Assembly (NCBI GenBank): GCA_028278505.1
Contig: JANQEG010000017.1
Coordinates: forward strand, 1-41,543
Source: Rhodobiaceae bacterium
GTDB taxonomy: Bacteria; Pseudomonadota; Alphaproteobacteria; Rhizobiales; JAKPQE01
Direction: 5' to 3'
DNA length: 41,543 nucleotides
The notes beneath the pieces are model-generated. The model was given only the letters and a program-made list of their open reading frames with translations. It searched no databases and was not told the DNA's origin. The position numbers were made by a program, and so were the translations under genes. Of the stretch, positions 17,177 to 27,746 are shown piece after piece; the stretch's first letter is position 1; each line of letters begins with the position of its first letter.

Positions 17177-18904
17177 ATGGCAGAGCGCAGCGGCGAATCC
17201 GCAGCAATCGGTTCGTGGAAAACCGGCTTGACGGGCATCCCGGGCCGCATTCTGGGCATCATCATCGTCGCCGTCATCGGCAACATAGCCTTAATCGGTG
17301 TCACCCTGAATGACAACCGGGACCGCATTCTCGACGCCCGCAAAGCCGAACTGAACACCATCGTCGAGGCCGGGATCAGCATCGTCAGCAAATACCAGGC
17401 CGACGCGGCCGCCAATCTGATCTCGGAAGACGCCGCCAAGGCCAAGGCCCTGGCGGCGATCAAAGCGCTCCGCTATTCCGGCGATAACTACATCTGGATC
17501 AACGACATGCGGCCGCGCATGGTGATGCATCCGATCCGGCCGGAACTGGATGGCCGGAATCTTGCGGCGTTCGAGGACCCCAACGGCAAGAAGCTGTTCG
17601 TCGCCTTCGTCGACACCGTCAAGGCCGACGGCGCCGGATATGTCGACTATATGTGGCCGAAACCCGGCGCCGATCAGCCGATCGACAAGCTGTCCTACGT
17701 CCGGGGCTTCGAACCGTGGGGATGGATCCTCGGCACCGGCGTCTACATCGACGACGTCGATGCGATATTCTGGGCCGATGCCGAGCGCATGGGGACCTTT
17801 TCCGTTATCATCATGATCCTTCTCTGCGCCGTTTCGTCGGTGATTGCGCGCAGCATCCTCAATCCGCTGAGCACCATGACCGCCGCCATGGGCCGGCTCG
17901 CCGACGGTGATGCCGATGTCGAGATTTCCAGGGCGCAAAAGGTTCCCGAATTCAACACCATGGCGAACACTCTGGTGCTCTTCAAGCAGAGCCTGATCGA
18001 CCGCAGGCGCCTCAAAGCGGAGCAGATCGCGCGCGATCGCCAGGCCGAGGAAGAAAAGCGCCGTGCCCTGAACGAAATGGCGGAATCGCTCGAGAGCGGC
18101 GTGGCCGATATTGCCAAGGCGCTTTCGCAGTCCGCCGGCGAAATGGCGGCGGCAGCCTCCTCCATGGTCGAACGGGCGACCCGGAGTTCGGAGCGCGCGA
18201 CGACGGTGGTCGGCGCCGCCGAGGATGCCAGCGCCAATGTCAGCGAAGTGGCCTCGGCAACCGAGGAAATGGCGGTCTCGATCAACGAGATTTCGACGCG
18301 GGTCTCCGAATCCTCCAAAATCGCCCAGAACGCGGCCGAAGAGGTCAAGAAGACCAATGACGTCATTCGCGGCCTGGCCGAAGCCTCCGACCAGATCGGC
18401 CAGATCGTGACGCTGATCCAGGACATCGCCGAGCAGACCAACCTCCTGGCCCTGAACGCGACCATCGAGGCGGCCCGTGCCGGCGAGATGGGCAAGGGCT
18501 TTGCCGTCGTCGCCGCCGAGGTCAAGTCGCTCGCCAATCAGACTTCCAAGGCGACGGACCGGATCGCCGCGCAGATCGGCTCGATCCAGAACGCGACCGG
18601 CAATGCCGTGTCGGCGATCGAGCAGATCGACACCACGATCGATCGCATCAACGGCATATCCGCCGCAATCGCCGCGGCCGTCGAAGAGCAGTCCGCAGCG
18701 GCACAGGAAATCGGCGCCAGCATCGCGCGGGCCGCCACCCGGACCTCGGAGGTCACCGAGAACATCTGCGTCATCGGCGAGGCGGCGCGCTTGAACCAGG
18801 GAAGCGCCGAAGAACTCGGCGAGTCGACCGCGACCGTGAACGGTCAGGCCGAGCGGCTCAAGCAACAGGTGGAAACCTTCGTCGCCTCGATCCGCGCCGG
18901 TTGA
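17177..18904 (+). CDS. methyl-accepting chemotaxis protein with single Cache domain
   Basis: This 575-aa transmembrane chemoreceptor has a membrane helix (about 22-43), a periplasmic sCache_2-type sensor (about 45-198, with [20 protein letters not shown] and the end [14 protein letters not shown]), a second helix (about 205-226) and a HAMP domain (about 226-280). A long coiled-coil signalling domain follows. The CheA/CheW-binding tip is [20 protein letters not shown] (about residues 416-435). There is no C-terminal CheR-binding pentapeptide. AGGAGA precedes the ATG. Cache domains of this class often sense small organic acids, but the ligand is unknown. It links functionally to the flagellar genes at 1198-6005 and lies within the usually conserved pyrG-kdsA region. 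Confidence 0.93.
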   Translation: MAERSGESAAIGSWKTGLTGIPGRILGIIIVAVIGNIALIGVTLNDNRDRILDARKAELNTIVEAGISIVSKYQADAAANLISEDAAKAKALAAIKALRYSGDNYIWINDMRPRMVMHPIRPELDGRNLAAFEDPNGKKLFVAFVDTVKADGAGYVDYMWPKPGADQPIDKLSYVRGFEPWGWILGTGVYIDDVDAIFWADAERMGTFSVIIMILLCAVSSVIARSILNPLSTMTAAMGRLADGDADVEISRAQKVPEFNTMANTLVLFKQSLIDRRRLKAEQIARDRQAEEEKRRALNEMAESLESGVADIAKALSQSAGEMAAAASSMVERATRSSERATTVVGAAEDASANVSEVASATEEMAVSINEISTRVSESSKIAQNAAEEVKKTNDVIRGLAEASDQIGQIVTLIQDIAEQTNLLALNATIEAARAGEMGKGFAVVAAEVKSLANQTSKATDRIAAQIGSIQNATGNAVSAIEQIDTTIDRINGISAAIAAAVEEQSAAAQEIGASIARAATRTSEVTENICVIGEAARLNQGSAEELGESTATVNGQAERLKQQVETFVASIRAG

Positions 18905-18920
18905 TCCCCGCGTCGAGACA

Positions 18921-19801
18921 TCACCGCTGCGATGGCTCGAAAGCGATCGTCGTGCCGAGCGCGTCTTCTTGCGGCACGATGACCCGCCCGCCAATGCGGC
19001 GGTAGCCGACACCGGCCTCTTCCAGAAGCAGCCGCAGCCGGTCGGGATCATCCACCAATAGCGAAAAGGCCCTGAGCCGCAGCGGATCGGTCTCCGGCAC
19101 GGTCTCGCCGAACATGGCCGCAAACGCCCGCGGCGAGACGATCGAAAGGGAACAGCCGGCGCCGTGCGCCTCGATCCCGAGCGATGAGGCATGCGGGTCG
19201 CGGCAATTGGTGATCGCCTGCAGATAGTATTGATGGTCGGTCGGGTTCTCGGCCGTCATGACGACGCCCGCAACGCCGCGTGCGCCGTTTGCATGGGCGA
19301 CGGATTCGGGCGTAAACAGCGCCTCGGTGCCGAACCGGCGGCAGGCGAATGCCGTCACCAGATCGGCGTCCGGGGTCGTGGCAAAGGCAAGCTCCACCCC
19401 GATCTCGATCTCGCCGGCATCGGTCTTCGCCTTGCGGCGGAATTCGAATGGCGGACCGCTTGAAAATCCGGCCTGTTCGAAGCTGCGGCGGTCGGCGTCG
19501 ACATCATCGGAGCGCAGCGCCACCATGGCGAGGCCTTCGCCGGCCGCGGCCAGGAAATGCCGGGTGCGGGCGACGAACACAAGCCCGTCTGCTTCTGCCG
19601 CGTCACAGGCCGCTTCGTCGATAACCGCGAGCGGTTCCAGATAGCGGCCATCGGCGAAGTAGATGCAGGCATTGCCGGTGCCGAAGGGATGCCGGGCGTC
19701 GGGCGCAACGGTGAAGCCGAGGCGGCCGAAGGCGGCCCTGGCGCGATCAAGGCCGGCGACCGGCAGCACCAGATGGTCGATGGCACGGCCGTCGCTCGCC
19801 A

Positions 19802-19802
<1 letters not shown>
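18921..19802 (-). CDS. glyoxalase-like (VOC superfamily) protein
   Basis: The 293-aa protein begins MASDGRAIDHLVLPVAGLDR and has the paired beta-alpha-beta-beta-beta pattern of the vicinal-oxygen-chelate superfamily, most like the 'glyoxalase-like domain' group (PF13468 type). The reaction is unknown. Candidate metal ligands are His10 and the Glu of RYLEPLAV (about residue 56). Its ATG overlaps the pyrG stop as TGATG, so it is translationally coupled to pyrG. This suggests a conserved operon position rather than a shared pathway. Confidence 0.8.
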
Positions 19803-21565
<1,763 letters not shown>

Positions 21566-21695
21566 TCATGCCGGGCGGAGAACCGGCCTCCATTGGCTTC
21601 TCGCCCCGGCGTGCCGCTGCGGCTTTTTCGAAGCCTAACGATACGACGTCATCACCCAACCACCCCTTCGTCACTACCCCACCCCTCCTTCGTCA

Positions 21696-21811
21696 CCACC
21701 CGGTTTATCCGGGTGGTCCATTGGCCCGTCGATTTGCCAATGCATTCGTGAAGGAATTCAAGCGCTTCTGAGTACGCATACGCCATTGGATTGCCCGCAT
21801 AAAGCGGGCAA
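21696..21811. repeat. two short hairpin repeats with TTTAT/ATAAA loops
   Basis: The stem CCACCCGG/CCGGGTGG with loop TTTAT (21696-21716) and the stem TTGCCCGC/GCGGGCAA with loop ATAAA (21791-21811) lie 75 bases apart. Relatives occur at 38298-38316 (same TTTAT hairpin with the same CCATTGG neighbour) and at 38693-38713 (TCGCCCGC-ATAAA-GCGGGCGA). They look like one family of REP-like intergenic hairpins whose stems vary while the loop is kept. Confidence 0.7.
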
Positions 21812-22099
21812 TGACAACCGAGAGGGTGTCGAAAACACCCGAACTCTTAAACGGGCAGCAGTGGGACAAGCCGGCCTCATCCCCCTCAACCTGTCCTTCT
21901 CCCCGGCGGGGATACGGGACGACAACGGCAAGGCACAAAAAAGCCCTCTCCCTCTGGGGAGGCCGATGATCGCGAACCTCCCCTCATCCCTCGCCCCTTC
22001 GGGGAGAGGGATGCGAAGGCTTGCAAGGCCGTCAGGCCTTGCTTAGCCGAAGCTGGGTGAGGGGGAGATAACCGATTGAGGGAAAAAGGAAACCGCGAT

Positions 22100-22178
22100 C
22101 ACCCTCACCCGACTTCGACCTCGGTTCAGCTTCGCTTCACCGGGTCTCCGTATCCCTCTCCCTCAAGGGAGAGGGCAA
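22100..22178 (+). repeat. 80-bp repeat block R2, copy 1
   Basis: The block starts CACCCTCACCCGACTTCGAC, contains CGGTTCAGCTTCGCTTCACC and ends in a CCCTCTCCCTCAAGGGAGAGGG hairpin. It is nearly identical, in the same orientation, to 35349-35428. Its hairpin may help terminate secG transcription from the minus strand. Confidence 0.75.
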
Positions 22179-22211
22179 AGCCAGTATCCGCCTCGAAACC
22201 GACAGCCCCCG

Positions 22212-22724
22212 TCACTGCTGCGGCGACGGCACTGGCGGGCCGATCGGCGAATTGGTGTCGGTCGGCGCCGGTGCCGTGCCGATCGGCGGCGCGGGCAGCG
22301 TGCCGGCCGGTGCCGGTGGCGGATCGGCCGCGGGCGCGTCGCCGGGCACCGGCAGGGTGCTCAAGGGCGGCGCCGGTACATTGCCTTCCGACGGCTCCTG
22401 GCCGCGGATCTGATCGAGGATGGAGCCGCCCGCCGGCGCCCCGGGCGCCGCCGGTCCGCTCGGGCCCTCATCGAGGATCGATGATGGCGGCGCATCGAGC
22501 CGCGCCAATATGGTGAGCGCGATCGAGGTGCCGAAAAAGGCGGCGGCCAGGAGCGCGGTCACCCGGGTCAGAATGTTCGCGGTGCCGCGGCTGGTCATGA
22601 AGCCGCCGCCGCCGCCGCCACCGCCGCCGATGCCGAGCGCCCCGCCCTCGGAGCGCTGCAGCAGCACGACGGCGATCAGCGCCAGAACGACGATCAGGTG
22701 AACAACGATAATGACCGCTTCCAT
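22212..22724 (-). CDS. secG: preprotein translocase subunit SecG
   Basis: SecG is the small accessory subunit of the SecYEG translocon in the inner membrane. The 170-aa protein starts MEAVIIVVHLIVVLALIAVV (first helix), then has the conserved LLQRSEGG loop, a run of nine glycines, FMTSRGTANILTRVTALLAA and the second helix (about 50-72). The rest is an extended Pro/Ala/Gly-rich low-complexity tail of nearly 100 residues, as often seen in alphaproteobacteria. TGAGGA precedes the start. The glycine run is encoded by a GCC/CCG-type triplet repeat (22602-22629) that could vary in length. It is the first gene of the secG-pyrG direction. Confidence 0.92.
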   Translation of the reverse strand: MEAVIIVVHLIVVLALIAVVLLQRSEGGALGIGGGGGGGGGFMTSRGTANILTRVTALLAAAFFGTSIALTILARLDAPPSSILDEGPSGPAAPGAPAGGSILDQIRGQEPSEGNVPAPPLSTLPVPGDAPAADPPPAPAGTLPAPPIGTAPAPTDTNSPIGPPVPSPQQ

Positions 22725-23256
22725 CGGTCCTCACTTTGACCAGATATGCGGGGGGCCGGCTCGTCGCGCCGGGCCGCGTCCCGCTCTTTTAGGCATAACG
22801 GCGCCGGAACGCCAGATTTTCGGGTGCCGCACCGTTTTCGAATTCGCGCGCGTTCTACACCAAGCGGGAGGTGGATTCCAGTCCATCCGCAACACCGTCC
22901 CAGGAACGGCCTGCATCGCTGGAACGGCAGGGTACATTGGCGTAGCGGAATACCATGCGGCGGTTTCAATGACCGGTGGCCTTGCCGACGCTCTCTGGAC
23001 CGTCATTGCGAGGAACTGACAAGCGACGAAGCAATCCAGTTCTGAGCCAGCGGCCGTGGATTGCTTCCCCCGGCTTCCGCCGGGGTCGCAATGACGACAA
23101 TGGCTGTCCCTCGTTTGCTTTATTGTGAGCCAGCATCAGCGCACTTTGGTATAACCCACCGGCATAGGGTCAATGGGCAACGCGCCGGACGGTGCGCGAC
23201 GCGGCCGGTGCGGCTGATGCACCCTGCGCCTGCGCCGAATTCTTGAGGACAGACAA
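22725..23256. other. divergent spacer between secG and the aldo/keto reductase gene
   Basis: This 532-base spacer carries promoters for both flanking genes, which I could not pinpoint, and a large imperfect hairpin repeat at 23001-23096. The tpiA gene often found next to secG in alphaproteobacteria is not present. I see no coding sequence. Confidence 0.6.
23001..23096. repeat. CGTCATTGCGA...TCGCAATGACG hairpin repeat
   Basis: The outer stem is CGTCATTGCGA (23001-23011) with TCGCAATGACG (23086-23096). An inner stem is GAAGCAATCCA with TGGATTGCTTC, and a third is CCCCGGC/GCCGGGG. Hairpins of this sequence are widespread between genes in proteobacteria. A right half only is found at about 1100-1147. 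Confidence 0.75.
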
Positions 23257-24213
23257 ATGGCAAAGACCGTGAAACTTGGACGCGAAGGGTTCGAAGTTCC
23301 AGCCGTCGGCCTTGGTTGCATGGGGATGTCGGAATTCTACGGCGCATCGGATCGCGCCGAAAACCTGAACGTCCTGGATCGCGCCGTCGAGATCGGTTGT
23401 ACCTTCTGGGACACCGCCGACATGTACGGCCCGTTCACTAATGAGGAACTGCTGAGCGAAGCCTTGCGCGGACGCCGGGACAAGATCGCGCTGGCGACCA
23501 AGTTCGGCATATCCCGCGGCGAAGACGGCCAATGGTTCGGCATCAAGGGCGGCGCGGACTATGTCCGGCAAAGCTGCGACGCCTCGCTGAAGCGCCTGGG
23601 CACGGACTATATCGACCTTTATTATCAACACCGGGTCGACCCCGATACGCCGATCGAGGAAACCGTCGGCGCGATGGCCGAACTGGTCGCGGCCGGCAAG
23701 GTCCGCTTCATCGGCCTTTCCGAAGCCGATGCCGAAACCATCGAACGGGCGCATCGCGTCCACCCCATCACCGCGGTCCAGACGGAATATTCGCTCTGGT
23801 CGCGGGATGTGGAAGAAGACGTTCTCCCGACGCTGCGGCGTCTGGGGATCGGCCTTGTCGCCTACAGCCCGCTCGGGCGGGGATTTCTGACGGGCCAGAT
23901 CCGCGGCCGGTCCGATCTTCAGAAAGATGATTGGCGGCTTGAAAATCCCCGATTCTCAGACGAGGCCATGGCGGCGAACCTGACGCTGGTCGAGGAAATA
24001 GAGAAACTTGCCGAGGCGAAAAAGGTGCTGCCGGCACAGTTGGCGCTCGCCTGGCTGCTGGCCCAGGGCGAGGATATCGCCGCCATCCCCGGCACCAGAC
24101 GGATTGAGCGCCTCGAACAGAACATGTCGGCCGCCGATATTGAACTCTCCGAACACGACGTCTCGCATCTGTCGGCTCTGGCCGCCCGTGGCGTCGTCGG
24201 CAGCCGGTATTAG
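23257..24213 (+). CDS. aldo/keto reductase
   Basis: This 318-aa NAD(P)H-dependent aldo/keto reductase, of the group related to YajO/Tas and plant-type AKR13, reduces aldehydes or ketones. The catalytic tetrad is visible: Asp52 and Tyr57 in WDTADMYGP, Lys82 in ATKFG, and His125 in [11 protein letters not shown]. The NADPH-binding C-terminal segment is [19 protein letters not shown] lies before the ATG. It stands alone, convergent with the radical SAM gene. The physiological substrate is unknown. Confidence 0.92.
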   Translation: MAKTVKLGREGFEVPAVGLGCMGMSEFYGASDRAENLNVLDRAVEIGCTFWDTADMYGPFTNEELLSEALRGRRDKIALATKFGISRGEDGQWFGIKGGADYVRQSCDASLKRLGTDYIDLYYQHRVDPDTPIEETVGAMAELVAAGKVRFIGLSEADAETIERAHRVHPITAVQTEYSLWSRDVEEDVLPTLRRLGIGLVAYSPLGRGFLTGQIRGRSDLQKDDWRLENPRFSDEAMAANLTLVEEIEKLAEAKKVLPAQLALAWLLAQGEDIAAIPGTRRIERLEQNMSAADIELSEHDVSHLSALAARGVVGSRY

Positions 24214-24285
24214 GCAAGAGGCCCCCTTGATCGGCGCTACGTCATAGTCTGCCGTTCCGGGCTGATCTGCATCACCTTCTCCCAT

Positions 24286-25731
24286 TCACCGAACAGGATA
24301 TGGCCGGTCCGGTTCCCCATCTGCCGAATTGGAGCGCACGACCGCCGTGTTACTGCCCTCCCCCTTCCCCGCCGTCACCTTTGACAGCACCGCTTCGAGC
24401 AGCGGCGTCATCGCGCCGAGCCGGCGGGCGCGGATGACCACATCCCAGAGCGGCTCGAACTTCTTCCAGCCGGCGGCATAGAAGAAGTGTTTTGCCCGGT
24501 GCTTGGCCGTGCCGTGCGAGAGCGCGCCGCCGGCAATGTTCCGCCACCGGTAGAATTCCCTGTAGGCGCGCTGATAGCCCGCCTTCAGCGTCCCGGCGTC
24601 GAGCCGGGCCGGCGCGTAGACCACGTGTCTTGTGTCGTAGAGATCCCAGTTTCTGGTCGAGATGCGCCCTTCCGCATCCAGTTGCCGGTAGAGCGCAGTC
24701 CCCGGATAGGGCGTCTGGATATGAAAGGTCGCGGTCGTAATCCCGTTCTCGACCGCCCACTCGACGGTGCGCGCGAAGACGTCTTCGTCGTCATGGTCCA
24801 TGCCGAACACGAACGACCCGTTGATCATGATGCCGAGATCGGAAAGGCGGCGGGCGGCGGCAGCATAATCGGCGGCAAGGTTCTGCTTCTTGTTGCAGTC
24901 GCGCAGGTTTTCCGGCGAAAAGGTCTCGAAACCGACGAAGAGGCTTCTGAGGCCAGCCTCCGCGGCGCGCTCGACGAGATCGCCGCGCAGCACGGAATCG
25001 ACCGTCGCCGCGCCCTGAAAAAGCCGGCCCATGCCGCGCATGCCTTCAAAGAGTGCGGCAGCGAACGGCCTGTTGCCGAACAGATGGTCGTCGAGAAAGT
25101 AAAGGTGTCGGCCGGGCAGCCCTTCGATGTCGTGAAGGGCATCGTCGACGGCCTGCGTATAGAAGCCGCGCCCGCCCTCGAAAAACGCGTCCTTGTAGCA
25201 GAAGCCGCAATGCTGCGGGCAGCCGCGGGAGACCACGATGGAGTTCGGCACCAGATAGCGCTCGCGCCTGATGAGGTCGCGCCGCACAAGCGGCAGCCCG
25301 GCGAGGGTTCGCCCGGCCGTTGAAACGTACCGGGCTTTCGGTTCCCCGTTCCGGAAATCGCTTAAGAACGCCGGAAAGGTCTGCTCGCCGGGGCCGAGGA
25401 AGACCGTGTCGGCGTGCGCCGCCGCCTCGTCCGGGCACGAGGTCACGTGCAACCCGCCGAGCGCCACATGGCAGCCCTTTGCCCGGTAGTGATCGGCAAG
25501 CGCATAGGAACGATAGGCCGAGGTGATGTAGACCTGGATGATAACGAGGTCCGGGCAATCGTCCGTGCGCAACGCCTCGACATGATCGTCGATGAGTTCG
25601 ACCTCGTCGTCGTCATCGAGGAACGCGGCCAGTGTGGCAAGGCCGAGCGGGGGAAACAGCGAATATTTGATCGGCCGGAAGAACGGGCTTTTCGCCTCGG
25701 TGAGCGCAGTCAGTATGAGTTTGACCTTCAT
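24286..25731 (-). CDS. cobalamin-binding-type radical SAM protein
   Basis: This 481-aa protein has an N-terminal Rossmann-like B12-binding-type domain (about 1-140, with KYSLFPPLGLATLAAFL and HVALGGLHVTSCPDEA). A radical SAM core follows, with the cluster motif CPQHCGFC (Cys171, Cys175, Cys178), which binds a [4Fe-4S] cluster to cleave S-adenosylmethionine. The typical DxHxxG cobalamin ligand motif is not apparent, so cobalamin may bind base-off without it or not at all. The family includes methyltransferases and ring-forming enzymes (BchE, HpnJ-like). The substrate here is unknown. I chose the ATG at 25731 (MKVKLILTAL), although its ribosome-binding site is weak. It stands alone. Confidence 0.85.
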   Translation of the reverse strand: MKVKLILTALTEAKSPFFRPIKYSLFPPLGLATLAAFLDDDDEVELIDDHVEALRTDDCPDLVIIQVYITSAYRSYALADHYRAKGCHVALGGLHVTSCPDEAAAHADTVFLGPGEQTFPAFLSDFRNGEPKARYVSTAGRTLAGLPLVRRDLIRRERYLVPNSIVVSRGCPQHCGFCYKDAFFEGGRGFYTQAVDDALHDIEGLPGRHLYFLDDHLFGNRPFAAALFEGMRGMGRLFQGAATVDSVLRGDLVERAAEAGLRSLFVGFETFSPENLRDCNKKQNLAADYAAAARRLSDLGIMINGSFVFGMDHDDEDVFARTVEWAVENGITTATFHIQTPYPGTALYRQLDAEGRISTRNWDLYDTRHVVYAPARLDAGTLKAGYQRAYREFYRWRNIAGGALSHGTAKHRAKHFFYAAGWKKFEPLWDVVIRARRLGAMTPLLEAVLSKVTAGKGEGSNTAVVRSNSADGEPDRPYPVR

Positions 25732-26039
25732 GAGCTGCCGGTGTCCGTCGTCTGCACGCCCCCATCGCCACAGCACTCAGGCCGATACACGCCGACCTCG
25801 CCAAAAGGTTGTCGCAATCAAGGTCATTCGGCGGTCTTTGCAGGACGAGAATTTGCGCCGGATCGAAACGCCGGCGACGGCGCGGGTATGACTTGTGCCC
25901 GCCCGCCCCCGCCGCTTCGCACCATATGTGACGATCGGCCACAAAGCCGCCCCGCCGGCCGGCCGAGCGTTTTTTAGGTGTCGAAATTCCCCCTCGAAGG
26001 CAAGGAATTCCGCGGTTTTTCGTCACCTTACAAGATTAA
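25732..26039. other. spacer upstream of the radical SAM gene
   Basis: About 300 bases separate the start of the radical SAM gene from the apr promoter. A GC-rich inverted segment followed by TTTTTT (about 25937-25976) could act as a plus-strand terminator, but no plus-strand gene precedes it. No coding potential is evident. Confidence 0.4.
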
Positions 26040-26077
26040 ATTCTAATGTTTGAATATGCTGCAGGATATGCTATAGA
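26040..26077 (+). promoter_or_regulatory. apr operon promoter with ATTC-N8-GAAT operator
   Basis: The inverted repeat ATTC (26040-26043), eight bases, GAAT (26052-26055) overlaps a plausible -35 box TTGAAT (26050-26055). This is followed after 16 bases by the -10-like TATAGA (26072-26077). I recall ATTC-N8-GAAT as the binding pattern of SqrR/SoxR-type ArsR-family sulfur-responsive repressors. A repressor bound here would cover the -35 box. The next intact start codon (26572) is about 490 bases downstream, with the decayed aprB in between. Confidence 0.6.
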
Positions 26078-26197
26078 CGCCTTTGGTCGTTCTCAGGGGG
26101 GGCGCGCGGCGAGACGCAACTGACCCGACGTCATTTCCTGCGAATTCTGCCAGTAAGTTCAAGCGGTTCTTCGGTTTCTGAAAAAGGGAGGAACGCG

Positions 26198-26473
26198 ATA
26201 CCGATTTTCGTTTGGACCGAGAAGCTCGACACCGATCGCATCAAAGCGTCCGACCAGGAAACCGCGCAGTGCTGCGTCACGACATACAAGCAGCAGGCCA
26301 TCGCGTTTCCGGTCTTCCGGGAGGGTGTGCCGAGGGGGGTGCGGCGACTGCGGTACGGACGACGCCGATCGGTTCGATCCACCTTTGAGGGCGTGAGGCC
26401 GGAACCGGGCGATGCCGCCGAGCGGCGGCTCATCACCAAGGCGGGACGGAACCTGCCGTCGATATCGACCTGA
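26198..26473 (+). pseudogene. decayed aprB remnant (lineage different from the intact aprB)
   Basis: A strong ribosome-binding site (GGGAGG, 26186-26191) precedes not ATG but ATA (26198-26200), followed by PIFVWTEKLD. This matches the AprB N-terminus as I recall it for sulfate reducers (MPTFV.PEKCD). IKASDQETAQCC and KQQAI follow, corresponding to MKAYNQEPEQCW and CPQQAI, but both ferredoxin-type cysteine clusters are deleted. RTTPIGSI, a hallmark of the AprB C-terminal half (RTTPEGSI), appears in the third frame at 26356-26379. FEGVRPEPGD returns in frame one at 26384-26413, again in AprB order (FEGKPEAGD). Lost start, deletions and frame changes mark it as dead. The intact AprB downstream lacks this C-terminal type. 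Confidence 0.75.
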
Positions 26474-26571
26474 CGGGTCGGCACGGAAATCTCGCGGAGG
26501 AATCGTTAAACAAGCGCGCTTGGCAAACTACGGGGATGAAGTGCTGTTTGCCGCGTGTCGGAGGGAAAAGA

Positions 26572-26859
26572 ATGGGTGAGGGAGCCTTCGGCAGTCCCGA
26601 AATTGTCGAACGCGAAATGGCTATCCTGAACGTCGGCGGCGGCATGGCCGCCCGCGGCGCCGCCTTCGCGGCCGCGCGCCGGGCCGACGACGATACCAAG
26701 ATCACGCTTGTGGGCATTACCCGCGACGACCTCGTCGGCGACGTCGGCCGCCAGGCCGACTACTCTGTTCACATGGTCAAGGAATGTGGCCTGCCGATCT
26801 GGGAGAACCGCTTGAAAGGCGGCAATCGGCAGTTCCGCGAAAGAGGAGATCAAGTTTAA
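26572..26859 (+). pseudogene. truncated aprA remnant, still an open frame
   Basis: This 95-residue open frame has its own ribosome-binding site (GAGGG) and ATG. Residues 8-47 read as an AprA N-terminus with the FAD-binding glycine motif GGGMAARGAA (22-31) and KITLV (43-47). The sequence then jumps to RDDLVGDVGRQADYSVHMVK and GLPIW (51-77), as in AprA's REDLIYDLGRHVDDSVH...GLPVW. About 40 residues are missing in frame, including the RSGAVAQGL flavin segment, and everything after residue 77 is lost. It is closer to sulfate-reducer/second-lineage AprA than to the intact copy downstream (VGAGLGGTGAA). Its TAA overlaps the aprM ATG (TAATG), and its last codons contain the aprM ribosome-binding site. 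Confidence 0.78.
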
Positions 26860-27701
26860 TGATCACGATCAACCCCTTCTCCGAACTTTCGGAGATCATC
26901 CCGGCTTACGCGCTACAGGCCTATGTCATCGTCATGGCGATACTGGTTGTCGGCGGTACCGCGCTCGATGTCATTCACAAGGGCAGCGGTAAGTACTTCT
27001 CGGAAAACTGGAAAAAGTCGAAACAAAACGCGGTGAAGAAGGTCGGACTGATCAAACTGATCTATCTCGCGGTGCGGACCGGACTAGGCGAGGTTATGAC
27101 CTCTTCCGAATTCGACAATGCGCGGCGCAGGATCTCCCACCTTTTTACCATGTACGGGTTTATTCTTTTCGTCCTCAGCGCCGCCGTCATGGTGTTTGTC
27201 TATCCGACCGCGGCAACGCCGACGCCGGTGGTCTGGCCGTTGCTGTGGCATTTCGGTGCGCTGGCCCTCTGTTTCGGCGGCTATTGGTTCTGGTTCGCGA
27301 TCCGGGTCGACGTTTCGGCTGAAGGCCATCCCTGGTATCGCATCGTCCGCGCCGATCTGTTCATCCTGTCCCTTCTTGCGACAGCGACTTTCGGGCTGAT
27401 CTGGTCGTTCCTGCAGTGGGTCGACGCCGCCGTCTTGGAAACCCTTTTCCTGTGCCTGTTCATTCTGGCCAGCACGGTCCTTTTCGGAACGGTGCTTTGG
27501 TCCAAGTTCGCGCACATGTTCTTCAAGCCCGCCGCCGCGCTTCAGAAGCGCATCACCAAGGCGGACGGATCGGCTGAGAACCTGCCGACACTGACCCGTG
27601 ACGATCCGGAGCAGCGGGCGCGGCACTCCATGCAGTTGCTGCGGGACGCGCCCATGAAGATGGGGCTCGGTATCAAACGCGAAGCACCGAACCACTATTG
27701 A
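26859..27701 (+). CDS. aprM: AprM, membrane anchor of adenylylsulfate reductase
   Basis: AprM is the membrane protein thought to link the AprBA enzyme to the quinone pool in sulfur oxidisers. The 280-aa product has five hydrophobic segments (about residues 14-38, 94-118, 124-150, 165-190 and 197-222), a basic loop after the first (SENWKKSKQNAVKKVG) and a hydrophilic C-terminus. Recognition rests on membrane topology and on position directly before aprBA. The ATG at 26859 overlaps the remnant's stop, with AAGAGGAG upstream. It is the first intact gene of the apr operon and is followed 45 bases later by aprB. Confidence 0.85.
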   Translation: MITINPFSELSEIIPAYALQAYVIVMAILVVGGTALDVIHKGSGKYFSENWKKSKQNAVKKVGLIKLIYLAVRTGLGEVMTSSEFDNARRRISHLFTMYGFILFVLSAAVMVFVYPTAATPTPVVWPLLWHFGALALCFGGYWFWFAIRVDVSAEGHPWYRIVRADLFILSLLATATFGLIWSFLQWVDAAVLETLFLCLFILASTVLFGTVLWSKFAHMFFKPAAALQKRITKADGSAENLPTLTRDDPEQRARHSMQLLRDAPMKMGLGIKREAPNHY

Positions 27702-27746
27702 TCGAACACTCTGCGAGAGTCTTTCGGATCAGGAAGGAGCCTAACC

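Noticed and set aside
25937-25976. Intrinsic terminator before the apr promoter
   Set aside because: The stem is imperfect, and no plus-strand gene lies upstream to be terminated. I mention it only in the spacer description.
26198-26473. Interpretation as a bacteriohemerythrin fragment (PIFVWTEKLD)
   Set aside because: Only the first residues fit. The later IKASDQETAQCC, QQAI, RTTPIGSI and FEGVRPEPGD segments follow AprB order much better.
26131-26484. A minus-strand open frame opposite the aprB remnant
   Set aside because: Its sequence is low in conservation features, while the plus strand shows AprB-like segments with a ribosome-binding site.
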